Part shown: piece by piece, positions 13,447 through 25,700 of the stretch
How positions within the stretch are numbered: the first letter of the stretch is position 1
How the letters are laid out: each line of letters opens with the position of its first letter
Assembly (NCBI GenBank): GCA_015179045.1
Contig: WHUZ01000003.1
Location: 434,001 to 498,000 of the forward strand
Origin: Kalaharituber pfeilii
Lineage: Eukaryota; Ascomycota; Pezizomycetes; Pezizales; Pezizaceae
Reading direction: 5' to 3'
DNA length: 64,000 bases
Translations under genes and position numbers: made by a program
Notes under the pieces: model-generated
Seen by the model: the letters and a program-made list of their open reading frames with translations, nothing else
Told to the model about the DNA's origin: nothing
Database searches by the model: none

Positions 13447-13739
13447 TGGGTACGAGATCATAGTATTCACTCTCTATTATTTACTGATGGACAGCCACAG
13501 ATTGAACACGACTAAAGAACACATTCCTGTCGAGCGCCACATTCCCATACGCCACACCACCCCTCGGTCTGTTTTTTTTTACCCTTTGGCAGCAACCATC
13601 ATCTTCTTGCGTTTTTACTATATCTACAATTTGGTATGTCCTGGCATTTGACGTCTTATTCCATTCTCAGTAGTGGGTTGGTAATAGATTATTAATTAAG
13701 ACTGTACCCGTACTTTCTCAGCCTCGTCTCTTCTCTACC

Positions 13740-14245
13740 CTCCTGAGAAGCATAGTAGCATAACGCATTCGCTTGCATATCGCAAATCATTGTCAATAAT
13801 CTCTTGCTCAATCCTTATAGCAAGCGTGGCAGCATGGCGACATACCAGCATAGCAGTATGGTAGCATAGCAGCATGATAAATTTGCATTCACTTACATGT
13901 CGTATTTCATGGCTATGTTACTAACCTCTTGCCTATATAGCAAGCATGATAGCATAGCAGTACAGCAGTATAGCAGCATGGCAGATGGTGAAGTATGCAT
14001 TCACTTATATGTCACAAGTCACTATTGCAAACTTCTCGCTTATAGTACTACAGCAGCATAGCGATATAATAGCATGGTTGTATTGTAGCATAGCTATGTG
14101 GCAATATAGTGATATAATATGAGTATGGATTTACTGACGTTTTGGAAGTCGCCATTACTAACCTCCTTCTCCTTATAACAGTGTAGCAGCATAGTAGTAT
14201 GGCAATATAGCAGTATGGTGAGTATTAAACTTATGTATAATAAAA
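13740..14245. repeat. composite degenerate satellite, about four units of 110-140 bp
   Basis: Each unit has two parts: a conserved stretch of the form TGCATTCACTTACATGTC, then an inner tract of short AGCATA/GCAGCAT/AGCAGTAT words. Unit starts are near 13762, 13888, 13995 and 14118, and a partial fifth may start near 14222. The units have diverged, so this is an old array. No coding function is apparent. Confidence 0.65.
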
Positions 14246-15401
14246 GTCAACGTTGCTGACGAGCTTGGAGGGTATGGGGGTAGGAAAGTAATATTCGTGA
14301 TGTTAGGAATCGGAGGTGCGAAGGAATGGGCAGGGAAAAGGGTAGGAAGCATACAAGTGATTTCCTTCTTAGCATTGAAGGCAATTAGAATATTCTATGT
14401 GGGGTTTTGAGAGCCAAATGATAAGAATTGATGGTTAGAAAACAAAGTACTGCTCTCTCTAAGAAGCAACTACCCCTATAACACTTAATTTAACCCCGAG
14501 TGGGGGAGCTGAAATAAGTATTGAAAGAAAACTGTACTTACGGCATCACCGCAATGTTGGCTCGGGCATGAGACTAGATGGCTCGTGCTAGCCTCGTGAC
14601 CAAATTTTCTGGTAGTCAGCCTCGTCTGCCTGCCGCAATGCTAGATTCCGGCGGCAACACCAATGGGACATATTTTCTCCATTTCCCCCATTTCTCCTCA
14701 GCTTGTGTGACTGCATCAGGACCCAGGGTGTCGGATGGTGTAAGTCAAACATCGCCGAGACGCGTACGGCTGAACTACATACGTAGAGTAATTAGCGTTG
14801 CACACCATCTAGGTGCCTAAGAATTATACCTCGGCATCTCCGGAGACAGTATCAACGGATTTTGTCCAATGTCAACCTAGAAGACTGCAGTCTTTTGACG
14901 CTCCACATAAAAACCCACCATCTATCATCCATTATTCCATAGCTTGTGCATGTTACTCTGATTCATCTATCTGTAATAGGTAAAATCACTCCCCGCCTCC
15001 CTGTTCCCAGCTGAACCTCTGAGCCGAGGTTACTTTCCTAACTACTCTGTATTTCCCAGGTCCCCACACTAGCGCCACTTACTACAGTAACGCCAGTGCT
15101 TGGGCCATCCAGGAAATGTGTTGAGGTTACCAGAGTGGACATCTTCCTTTAGCTTTTCCCACGTTCAGTCTTATTCATTCGCTCTTCTGTTTCCCTCTCA
15201 ACAAGACAAGACTGTGGGGGATACTTGCACAACCTGACTGTTGATCCTTATTTCATAATTCTGGTTGCCTCATTTCTGTCTTTCTTTCTTCGGCAGCGGG
15301 GTAGAGGGTGGCGGAGCTTTTATCTCCCCGAGGGGACGAGCGTCAAAGGATAGATTTACGAGTCGGTGGTCTGTCGGATTTGAGCTCCTGAGCTGAGCAG
15401 A
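14246..15401. other. intergenic region upstream of thioesterase gene
   Basis: No gene is supported here. An ATG-initiated 80-codon frame at 14578-14820 has no recognisable features. The last few hundred bases should contain the promoter of the thioesterase gene; the strand near 15150-15300 is pyrimidine-rich. Confidence 0.4.
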
Positions 15402-16518
15402 ATGTTTATATATCAAGGCATCCGACATGGGATTGCAAGATCTACCGGGCTACGATCTTTCTTCACTATCAAGCATACATCACCGCCATTAGCTTCGCTT
15501 TCTTCCACCTACTACATTGCAAAAACCAGACGTTCTTTTCTTGAGCATTCCGCAGGAAGAGCACACTCATCGTTACTGAATCCTATTAAAAAAAAACAGC
15601 CGGCCATTCCAAAACCATCGTATATTGAGTAGTTTAACGAGAAGTTTCACAGGCGCGGATAAACGGTTTTTGAACGGACAAGCTCTCCAAGCAGAAGAGC
15701 CTGTTGGTAAGTACTCATGAAATTCATTAACCATTAACATATACTGACGGTTTCACGATGCAGCAGCCTCTAGAGCGAAGTTTACGTTCAAGTTTTGGCA
15801 TTTGCTTGTTGTTGCCATAATCTCTGGTTCTGCGGGAGCGTACGCAATTATGTCTACGGTTGCTGCTCAAGTACTTCCTAAGCTGACCGATACCGAGTCA
15901 GCAACGGCATTCAGGGCAGTACACGACCAGGAGGTAAAGATTGAAGAGTACCTCAGCAATCACCCTCTTGTGAAATCCCTTCGCTCCAACCCCGCCTATA
16001 CAGAATCCCGGCCGCATCTTAAATTTAGCGAAGAGATGCGAAAGGCGAGTCTGACTGCTGGTACTCTTTCTGGGCCTGGACGGATAGTTGTTCCTCCAAT
16101 TGTTTTTGCCGAAGGCGAAGCAAAATCTATTGTCCTGGTAACATATTTAGGGGAGAATGTTTGCGGCTACCCAGGATTCGTTCATGGTGGCTTGCTTGCA
16201 ACATTACTTGATGAGGGTCTTGCTAGATCTGCATTTCTGGCGTTGCCGAATAAGATCGGGATGACAGCTAGCCTAACTGTCAACTATCGGAAGCCGACAC
16301 AAGCAGGGCAGTACGTTGTACTGAAAGCTAAGATGGTAAAGGCTGAAGGGCGAAAAGCTTGGGTGGAGGGTCATATTGAGACTTTACCTAAAAATGGCGA
16401 GGAACCAGTCCTCCTGGTGGATGCTTCTGCCTTGTTTGTGGAGCCAAAACAAGTGAATGTCAGTATCGAGAAACCTCAAATAGCTACATGGGAAATTTCG
16501 CTAACTTCATTGTTATAG
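15402..16518 (+). CDS. mitochondrial-type hotdog thioesterase (PaaI/FMP10-like), apparent frameshift in exon 1
   Basis: A fungal hotdog-fold protein of the mitochondrial PaaI-like group (compare UPF0644/FMP10), probably an acyl-CoA thioesterase. Exon 2 (from 15766) carries a hydrophobic segment HLLVVAIISGSAGAYAIMS and then the hotdog domain with VCGYPGFVHGGLLATLLDEG, which includes the HGG...D active-site type motif, ending at the stop at 16518. Exon 1 starts at the ATG at 15402 and is rich in Ser, Arg and Thr, like a mitochondrial presequence. It does not join in frame: the frame that enters the intron (GTAAGT at 15707, acceptor GATGCAG) is offset by one base from the ATG frame. The switch point is a run of nine A at 15588-15596; eight A would restore one continuous frame. 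Either this is an assembly or sequencing error, or the allele is broken. The hotdog domain itself is intact. Confidence 0.75.
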
Positions 16519-16644
16519 CTGCTGAGTCTTGTTTCGGGTCCAGTTTCTCCGTAAAGTCTCAAACGGAGCGACGCATCTTATTAATACTACCACTAGAACG
16601 TCGATATTATTGACGGTCATTACAAATTTAGCATATCTCATAGA

Positions 16645-16688
<44 letters not shown>

Positions 16689-19600
16689 TTAATCTTCCTG
16701 ATATAGAGGTTGTCTTTGCTCTGTTGTGTTCATAAAAATAGACGAATAGCTGCAACATCTAGAAGTTTAATATATAAAGACCACATTACTGAAATCAAGC
16801 AATGCTGACTTCAAGATCTAGAATCCTATTATCCTTTATCTCGTACCCAGCCTCCTAATTCCACTACAAATAACCAAGTTACGACTTGCTTAAATATAAG
16901 GGTACCATGCTAGTGTCTAATTCCATTTGTGACGGCAGTGCCCTCAGGTGAAAAGACTCATTCCATGGCCAGACTAGGACTCAATAAGGAATTCTTAACG
17001 CCACGAGCCTTCCAGACCCCCAATCGAAAACCAAGCCACCATCCAACGAGGACCTAATATTGAATCAAGGAAACATGTAGCCATGGAGATAGGGCATTTG
17101 CGTATATCGCCTCCCCTCCTCAAGTCCAAGCCATTGCACCAGCGCTGGAACTGGAGAGCAAATGGCTTGGGCTAATTGTTTCTCAGGGATTAGCGGCGAA
17201 AACACAGCGTGCACACAAGAAAGTCTCTTACCAGCACCGGAATACCCTTGCAGCTGGCTATGTTACAACTTGTATTCCAGAGATTTATGCTTCATGTATG
17301 TATTGCCTATCCAAGTTAACATGGGGTCTCCTGTTGGAATCGAAGGTCACTAACATATAGATTTTGGTAGCTCCCATTTTACGGATATATAAGATTACCT
17401 TGAGCACGCACTCCACAGATATATTTACATTACAATGCATACTTCACAGTTTCAGAAGAACTCTGAGCATTGAACGTTGTACCCCTTGCCTAACTCTCTT
17501 TTGCAACAATGCACAAAACTCTCGATCACGGAACTCTAGATGTATGCCTTGTACTATCACTGCAAGAAGCTGCTTTGGGGACCTGGGATCTAGAAACGTT
17601 AACACACCACGAAATCGGTAGCCTGATACCAGAAATACATGACCTACCACTCGCTGGCTCGGAAAGTATTGGAACGCTGCATAGATTGTTCGCACTATTC
17701 CAAAGGCGAATAGCGCATATATGTTATGCAGCGTTCCAATAACCAAGCGAGTAGTTTCTGCGTGCTTGCCATACGTGGTACATAAAATATGAGCTCCTCA
17801 CCACAAGGAAACACAGGTCAGCTACCGGGACATGATTTATTGCCACGATAACGCCAGGCTTATGGACGTCAACGCACTATCATACCATAGCCGTCTTAAC
17901 AGCCTCAAATGGCAAGAAAAAAAGCAATTATCTTTTATAAAGCCTCCTGAAGGCTGCCTTACATGAAATTATTAACTCCCGAATCCGGGGATTATGTACT
18001 TACACTGCGACTGGTCGATGGACGGTTTATGCTTTTCCGAAGTCCTTCAACTATGTTTTCAATCCTTTTAACGTTGAAGTGTCCATTTGTCCCGTTATAG
18101 CCACCTAAGTTGCCATTGAGCTCCATACAACCACTTCCTCACACGATGGCGGACATTATGATGGTACAGAACGTCCTTGAAGGACAAGTATCCACGAATA
18201 GGTAAGGCTAGCGCTGTGGATGTGGTGCAGAGAAACACGGCTTGCGTGGGGGCGCCGTATGATAAGCAAAATCCCATGGCCCGGAATGAATTGTATTTCG
18301 TTTAAAAAGTCTAAGGCTCAATTTCCACGGGCAGCCTTACACGACACGCGTGCTCTGCGCCGTGCAGCGGTAGACCAAGAGCCACGTGGGCTTGGCATGA
18401 CCTCCAGTAAGGAAGGCAACGAGCTATAATATCGGGTTAGCTGAACTGCCAGGAACGGAAGTCCGGGACAGTCAATTACTCAACATAGCGCTTTCTGCGT
18501 ACAAGCCAATTGTTGTCGCCTGATTTGACCTCATCGGCACTAGCACGTTTCGCAAGAATGGCGGTGGTTGAAGGCCCCGTCAACCCTGAGCTGATTATTT
18601 TCCCGACTATATGTATGCAGGGTTCTTCCAGTTCTGCCCAGGCTGTCAGGCTGCATGAGAATTTGGATCTATTCTAGCACAGCTTCCAATTTGCATTGTT
18701 GAAATCCGAAAGGCATGAGACAAACCTAAATGGAGAAGGCGCCTGCCGAATCGGGATTCAAGTTACAGTGCCGCGAACTTAGTCTGGTTGCCGCGGACTG
18801 TCTCGTATTGACATCCCCCAGTAGATGTGCCTCAAACATTTGAGGTTTAAATCAGCGCTCGCCGAATACCGATGAGCAACGGTACGATGCTGATGCCATG
18901 TTATAATTCGATTGTTCCTTCAAGCGCTGGGGCTCCGTGGCATGGGATGGTGCCGCTACAGGAATATATTTACATCCTTAGTTTATAGGCAGGGAGGATG
19001 CTCTTGAGATGTGTTATCCCCGCACGCCCAGCCAATACCTCAGTTGTTGACCTGCAGAAATGAGAATGCTGAAAGCCTGAATTGAGGGTCGCATTGCATA
19101 TGTGGAGTCCCTTGATGCATCTTCCTTTTTCGTCTCCACTAGGCTATTCTCCTGGGAGATTGTTGCGCAAGCGGGGAACTGCAGCTCAACAGCGTCGCCT
19201 TTTAATTTCGGTATGTAATGTCACATATTTCTGAGTATGCTGTTTTCGCTTTCCTTTTTTTTTCTTTTTTTTTTTCTTCCCATATTTTTCCCATTTCATA
19301 TTTGTGTTACAAATTATTTGATAGGCAAATGCGCAGCCCGAGGCAGGGGACGGTTGCTACATATCGTTAATTTAGAGTCGTTACCTGCCCATGCTAATGT
19401 TGCTTTTTACCCAGACCTAGTCTACCCAGACCCACGAGGACAACCCTGACAGCTCAAGAAAACTTCGTGGGCTATTGAGCATTCCTAGTTACATTACCTA
19501 AAATACAAAGTATGCTAGTGGTATTATTACATGAGGGTCTGCAACATGTATTACACTCGCCTGTGCATGATACCTACATCTCGTTTCCTTCATTGCGTAA

Positions 19601-22176
19601 GTATGCTGTTTCCCTGCAGCAATTGTGCATGCGGGCATCATAATGGAATGCGACATGCCTGCACAGATGGGAGTCAATAAACGTGCACCACCATGGGCAA
19701 CACGTCGGTACCGCGCGTTCATAAATAGGCTGGCTAGGAGAGGTGAAGAGCACATGACCAGGGACCATACAAGTCCGATGCTACGCAGGGACTGTCACAA
19801 TTGTTTGGTTGGAAATGTGGCCATGCACATTTTAGGACGGACATTAGAGGAGCTCACCGAACGATCATGGAGATTTACTTTGTATACCCACTAGTATTAG
19901 ATATATAGTGCTAATTGATGGTCTTGATGAAGTCTTCAAGTGTTAGGTAGAATTGCGAGTTGTAGTTGGGAGAGACTGACGACACCACTCGAGTATGTTG
20001 GTTGATATGTCTTCTAGCTCAATTGAGACGGTAATAACTTTGACCGCTTGATTGATCCTTAACAGTTTCCTGTTTGGTAAAACTGACGATATGCTTCAAG
20101 AGGGACAGAAAGAGAGTGTAAGAGTGAGGTATGCATACATGGTGATGTGCCACTCTCGAGATGAACATGTCCTTGTCTGGTATCAGCTTTTCGTTCCATT
20201 GACCGCTATAGCTAGTTGGTCTTTCTCTTGTGATCGATTGCGCATATAAGGTCGTGCATGATTTACATGCACCAGACATGGCATCTCAAGTACTTAGTAG
20301 ACAATGCTGCACTGCCATTGGACCCTGGTATACCCAACTCCATGGTCGTAGTAGGCAACAATCACTGAAGCAGAATCAAGAATCAGCTACGTGGGTCGAT
20401 CGGTCAACCAATTGAAGCGTTCCAGAAGGTCGACGTAGCTCGAACCATGATATCGGACGCTGCTCGTTTAGTTTGCAGCAGCTCGTGAAGGCAGCAAAGC
20501 AGCGTGGACGGCTGTACGGAGTACTCGAGTTCGGTGCAAGCCTGGATGCGCGCGTCAACGCACATACAAGTACGCAAGCAATGTGTACTGCTCGTGTTTA
20601 CACAAGCCTGAGACCTCACGGGGGCACCCACGTGAGGTTTGCGTGGCGCCGAGATGGCCACCATTCTGGCCCTATGATACTCTCCCAGGTGGCCATGCCG
20701 CACTCCGCCGCGGCCGCGGTTGCTCCGCTCTGGCTGGCCTAGCGCCGTTGGGCCCTGAGCAGAGAGAGCAGAGGATGGTATGAGTAGAGAAGACGCTAGT
20801 CTGGTTGAGCGGGCGCTGCTTGCTTTCGTTCCCCTCCCCTCCACCCTCCCATGTCCTGTCACTCGCACTTTTGCCACATGTGGACTCGCTGTAGTGACAC
20901 ATTGTGCTGCTTCTAGAGCCCCCCCATACCCCTCCCTCTTCCCTCTTCCCCCCAGCACCATCTCTTCCTCACGATGAAGCCCAAGCTTCTCCTCACTGCA
21001 CTAGATTGCTCTCGAGGATAATCTAACCAATATGGATGCGTTTGAACCGAAACTTTGTCCCAACTCAAGCATTGAGCGATACTTGCCATTTTCTGGGTGC
21101 ATGCCTCCTTCCTAGTCTCCTTCAAGTACATTACAGCAGGCGCCGACATCATCGTGCTGCGACCTGCCCCTACTAGCACCACTACCTCCCATAATAACCC
21201 CACGAACCCTTGCAAGAAGTATTTGTTCGCCTTTGTCCTTACTCGTAGATGAAGGGAAGGGTCCTGCCAGCACAATTTGGCAGGGTAAACGTTGTCCCTT
21301 GTGTCAATTATGCTAATATTCGGCTATCAAATAGATAACAGCAGGTAAACGTCCTGCGTCTGGTATACGGAAGCAATTCATCAAGATGGTGTGAAATGGA
21401 GAGTTCAGAAGGGAGCGAATCCGAGGGATAGGGCGGCTGCTGAGGGTGGGGGGGTGGGGAGAAAGTGTATTTAGGTAGGGGAGTGGGTGGGGGTAGCAAA
21501 TTGCAAACCGGGATTTTGTCAGGTAAACGCAGAACGCGGTGCAGGCAGTTTTTAGGCCTGCCTATGGGTGAACTCTAAAACTGATCGGCCGGTGATTTTA
21601 CTCTTTTTTCCCTTCTTTTTTCCGTTCTAGGTTCATCGGGAGATATCAGCAACAGCCGGACAATCAACAAAGCTAGTGTTTACCACTAAGCTGCGATCTA
21701 AACAAAACCTAGGGACAGACAACCACACCAACTACATGTATTTAAACTCGTCCTACTCAATTGGGTCGGAGAGCGGAATGGGGAGTGTAATTGTGCGGTG
21801 TGCAGTCTCGTGAACTCGGGTTTATATATATTACCCATACCCCCTCCAGTTGCCGTGATACCCAATCTCGAGTACCTGTTGTTCCTTACTTCTTGGCATA
21901 TTCATCTTCACAGCTTCCATCAATTCATATTACATCCTAGGAATTGAACCTCAAGAGGCGTTCATCGAATATCGTGATGAATAAACATTGAGTGGCCAAT
22001 TCGTGGTCAAACGTTTTCATTATATATTCGACTTTACGAATCAAGGGACCTATCTGAACTGCTACAAGGTACTGTATACACCTGAACCTTGTAGCACAAT
22101 AGCAATTGCGAGGCTCAGTGGCCACATCTTCAATCGCCATTGTATTGAAGACAATTGAACCTTCCTTGCGACTCGA
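16519..22176. other. gene-poor stretch
   Basis: I see no convincing gene in about 5.7 kb. A pure T-run of 40 nt is at 16648-16687 just after the thioesterase stop. A small hairpin repeat is listed separately (17648-17754). The longest frame is 185 codons on the minus strand (20961-20404, ATG start); it is Arg/Ser/Ala-rich, resembles no family, and lies in a locally GC-rich patch, so I leave it uncalled. Confidence 0.45.
17648..17754. repeat. hairpin repeat with ATTGGAACGCTGCATA arms
   Basis: The 16-nt word ATTGGAACGCTGCATA (17668-17683) recurs inverted at 17725-17740. Flanking words CACTCGCTGG and CCAAGCGAGT extend the pairing, as do CGCACTATTC and GAATAGCGCA inside, so most of the 107 nt can fold on itself. 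This looks like a very small MITE remnant. Confidence 0.6.
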
Positions 22177-22184
22177 ATATAAAG
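22177..22184 (+). promoter_or_regulatory. TATA-like box for the cysteine-rich protein gene
   Basis: ATATAAAG lies about 130 nt before the ATG at 22309 and is followed by a CT-rich leader (about 22190-22245), a common arrangement for expressed fungal genes. Confidence 0.5.
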
Positions 22185-22308
22185 CAGCTTCACCCCCTCC
22201 ACCTTCTGATTAGACAACCTCTCTCCCCTTATCTTTCCTTATTTATCATAAGCTCACAGCTCCCACATCAAGTCTATTCATATCCACTTCGGTAACACAT
22301 TTCTCACG

Positions 22309-22791
22309 ATGTGCAAGGTTTACGTTACTCGTCACTCTTGCGGCCACTACCGGCCCGGATATAGGCTCTGCGGTCTCATTACCCGGGAGGAGATTGAATG
22401 GATCGAAGAGAACAACGACTTCATGACTATTATCAACAATTGCAGAGATTACATTGGCCAAAAGACGATAAGAGTCGTGGACGAACCATGCGGTAGGCAA
22501 TGTCTTGCAGCTTTCAGCAAAGCCCAGAGCTTTGGATGGAGATGCTGCGACTGCTCAATTCGCTGTGGGGCAGCCGAGACAATATGTGGTTGCGGGCATT
22601 CATTTTGTGGGATAGGATGCTATGCCCTTGGCCCAGACGAAAGTGCAAAGATGTCAGGCCCCTTTGAGCGAGGCATCACATTACCTATGGACATTCGACC
22701 TGTGAAGCGATGGGGATCCTTTACAGGAAGCACGACAGGATTCAGATGGGTGATCAACTCAGATAGCGACAGGAGCGACAGGTCTTCGTAG
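22309..22791 (+). CDS. small cysteine-rich protein, function unknown
   Basis: A single-exon frame of 160 residues with an ATG, a TATA-like box and a CT-rich leader. It opens MCKVYVTRHSCGHYRPGYRLC, a Cys/His arrangement like that of the many small fungal proteins beginning MC...CGH. I count 14 Cys in the first 104 residues, with clusters CGRQC (61-65), CCDCSIRC (79-86) and CGCGHSFCGIGC (93-104), so metal binding or disulfides are likely. There is no signal peptide, which fits an intracellular zinc-binding protein better than a secreted effector. The C-terminal 50 residues are Ser/Asp/Arg-rich. Biochemical function cannot be stated from sequence. Confidence 0.7.
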   Translation: MCKVYVTRHSCGHYRPGYRLCGLITREEIEWIEENNDFMTIINNCRDYIGQKTIRVVDEPCGRQCLAAFSKAQSFGWRCCDCSIRCGAAETICGCGHSFCGIGCYALGPDESAKMSGPFERGITLPMDIRPVKRWGSFTGSTTGFRWVINSDSDRSDRSS

Positions 22792-25700
22792 AGAAGATGT
22801 TGTCTACATTTCCTTTCTCAAGAGTCTAGCGGCACCCTGACTGGTGGCGAAGATCTATCTCGGCGTTCCTTGAAGGATAACAATATCAATAGTTCGCGGC
22901 TTCAATGGCGTCTACATTATAATGGCAATACCCGGTTCGGATTAGACAAATACTTCTATAAATCACCGCCACCATGACGATCCTTCGTGTCGAACATGAG
23001 AAAGAAATTAATTCATAATAGGTCGAAAGGCACTTACATACTTCTCTTCCAAATGCATATTTCGGCTAGACAAAATGGCGCTCTTTGGTTTTCCTAATGG
23101 TCTGATTCCTGTTCGTTTGTCACATCATTTTGGCAGCTTTCCTCACTCGGCGTATATTCAATTTCTGTTACAATTTTTCTTCCTGTATTTTGCTTTTAGG
23201 CTCGGTGGCTGTTGTCATGCAACAAATGAGGGGGCGTACTTTGGTTATTTGCTTTCAATTCATGGTATTTTCTGCTTGTGCTTTAGCTATTTTTACTGTT
23301 TAGTTCATAGGTTGCATTGCTTGATGCTTCTTTGATGCTCAGCATGGTCACGATTTACACTACTTGCATCATTTAGCTCTTTTTCCCGTCTTAGCGTTTT
23401 TTCTACTTGTAGGGGAGGGGGGTAGTTGAAATGGTGACCGTTTGCATTTTATCCTGGAGCGTGGGGATTTACGCAGGTGTCAGTCAGGGGCCGGGAAGTG
23501 GTATGCATACATCTTGGGTTGTTTTACTTTGCTTTTTGACTATCTCCTCGGCGTAGCGTTCATATTAAGCTGTTCACAGTCTGCGGGGGGGATATTGGTT
23601 GGTCATGTTGATTATGTAGTCTTGGACACGGGAGAAAGATGAAGCAGTATGTGTAAGCCGCATCACAACGACAGCCAAAATCTGCAGGAGATGCCTATAT
23701 CGCTTCGCTATGACGAATTGGGCAACTGCAGACAGTCGATCATCTCTGGAGACAAGGGAGGAGTGGGTGGGGATGAAGATGGCGCAAAGGTCCCTTGGGG
23801 GCAACAATGGAGCGGGAAGGAGAGGGAGGTGGTGTGGAGAGGGTGGGTGCATGGCGGTTTGCAAACGCCCATGTCTGTTTCTTGTGCTTCGAGGATGCAT
23901 GTCATCTCTTAATCTTGGTGTCCCTAGGCAACAAATATAATATCATAAGAGCAGTTTGTATATGCACTTTAAATACTCCGTACTACAGTGTGTGTGCACA
24001 AGGGCATATGATCTCGTGCTTCCTGCGATGCAGGAACTAGTGCGTTTTGGAGTTATATTCAACAGCCACAATTTTAGAACTGTCGTTATGATCGGATGGG
24101 GTTGCGGAGATATCTTGCAAGTACTATACTGAGTCTGTAAAATTTTTTTCATGGAACAGGTTGAGAAAAACGGTACCCACTTTAATAGCTATCATGGGTA
24201 GGTTCATGAGGGATAGATTATGATTATGAAATATACATATGTATACATTTGAGATGATGGTGCATTATAATGGAATCGAAGAGTTGCAATTGGCTGTTTG
24301 GTTAACGTTATAGATGTGTTAAATTACATGGTAGCAGAGCTGCAAGTGGCTATCGCTAGAGGATGGTCGTGAGGAGCGGGATACTTGCAATTGTTGGATA
24401 ATATCAGCGTATTGGCGCAGTATGTAACGTATACGCGTACAGAGAGATGGTAAACCCGTGCCAATGTATCCTATCGATATCCTAAATATACATCATGCCT
24501 CGGATATAACGCCGCAGTGTACGTTGCAACTGGTCTTCGGGATGCTTGTATCCGAATTACTTTTTCAGAAGGGATGGTATGATGAAGGGAGGTAGGGCAG
24601 GCTGAGTACAGATAAAGTCAATTGTATCACGATAACCGTCGCTTACCTATTAGTGCCGGAGCACTTATTAGTGCTCGATTTCTTGGCACTTCTCCTACAC
24701 TTCCACTCTCGTAATCAGCATTTTCCATATGCAATGTCTTCGGTGTCAGCATGTTAGCAACATCATGTAAATTGTAGAAGATACAGCAGACACGGCTGAG
24801 CATTTCGACGCTATTTGATAGTTATACTATATGTACATCTTTTTTAATTCAATGATATACAGAGAAAGTACAGTATTCTACTCCCGTCTTGCATAGCAGA
24901 GGATAGCACACACCAAGTACTATATGACTGTCCTCAATTATACAGCTCTTCACACTCTCAAGTGACTCAAGTGACTATAGAAGAAGGCTAGCTAATTCCT
25001 ATGGTGAAAGATAAAATGGTGTGGATTTTATGTGGTAGTAGCGGAAGAGTCCCAAGTGCCAGAAGTGACGAAGCGGCTTATCTGTCCTACTACACAAGTA
25101 ATATATCCCACCACAATCAATATAGGTAACAATACAATACTCTCATATAGTCCAAAAGAGTTCTGTTCAGCGACAGGTACTGGAGTAGTCAGTATGGTAA
25201 GGCTTGTTGTCGTGCCCAAACTCTTTGGAACCCTTGCAAATAAAGAAGCAATAGTACAGATTATTTTGACTCCTTGTCTGACCCTGTTGGCAACGAGGAT
25301 CACGAGACATATCACTTGACGTTGTCATGTGTAAAGGAGCCACATGAATGTTGATAACACGTGATCCGAGATCATGGTATGAGGATATTCACATGATGAA
25401 ATATCTAGGAGGCTCTGGATACGCTCGTTGTAGGAATTAGCAACCTCATACTCGAACCAAACTGCTGGCAGCTCATGTTTACATATTAGAGCTGTTAGGT
25501 GCGCATATTGTACGTTGGGTTATGCAGAAGTTGAGAGAAAAAGAGAAGAATAATAGAATTGTATCGCCAAGTGTGGCTGATGCCTTGCTGTAGAGCTTCT
25601 CCTTCAACCACCTATATCCCCACAACCTGAAGGCCTAGACAAGCTGAAGATACTTAGTTGATGCTAGAGATACCCTCTTTGATTCATCCAGATAGTAAAA

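Noticed and set aside
20404..20961. 185-codon minus-strand frame
   Set aside because: No domain, biased composition, other overlapping frames on the opposite strand; no TATA or intron evidence.
25028..25319. Two overlapping 95-codon frames on opposite strands
   Set aside because: Neither resembles a known protein; the minus one, which could form membrane segments, begins with GTG instead of ATG.
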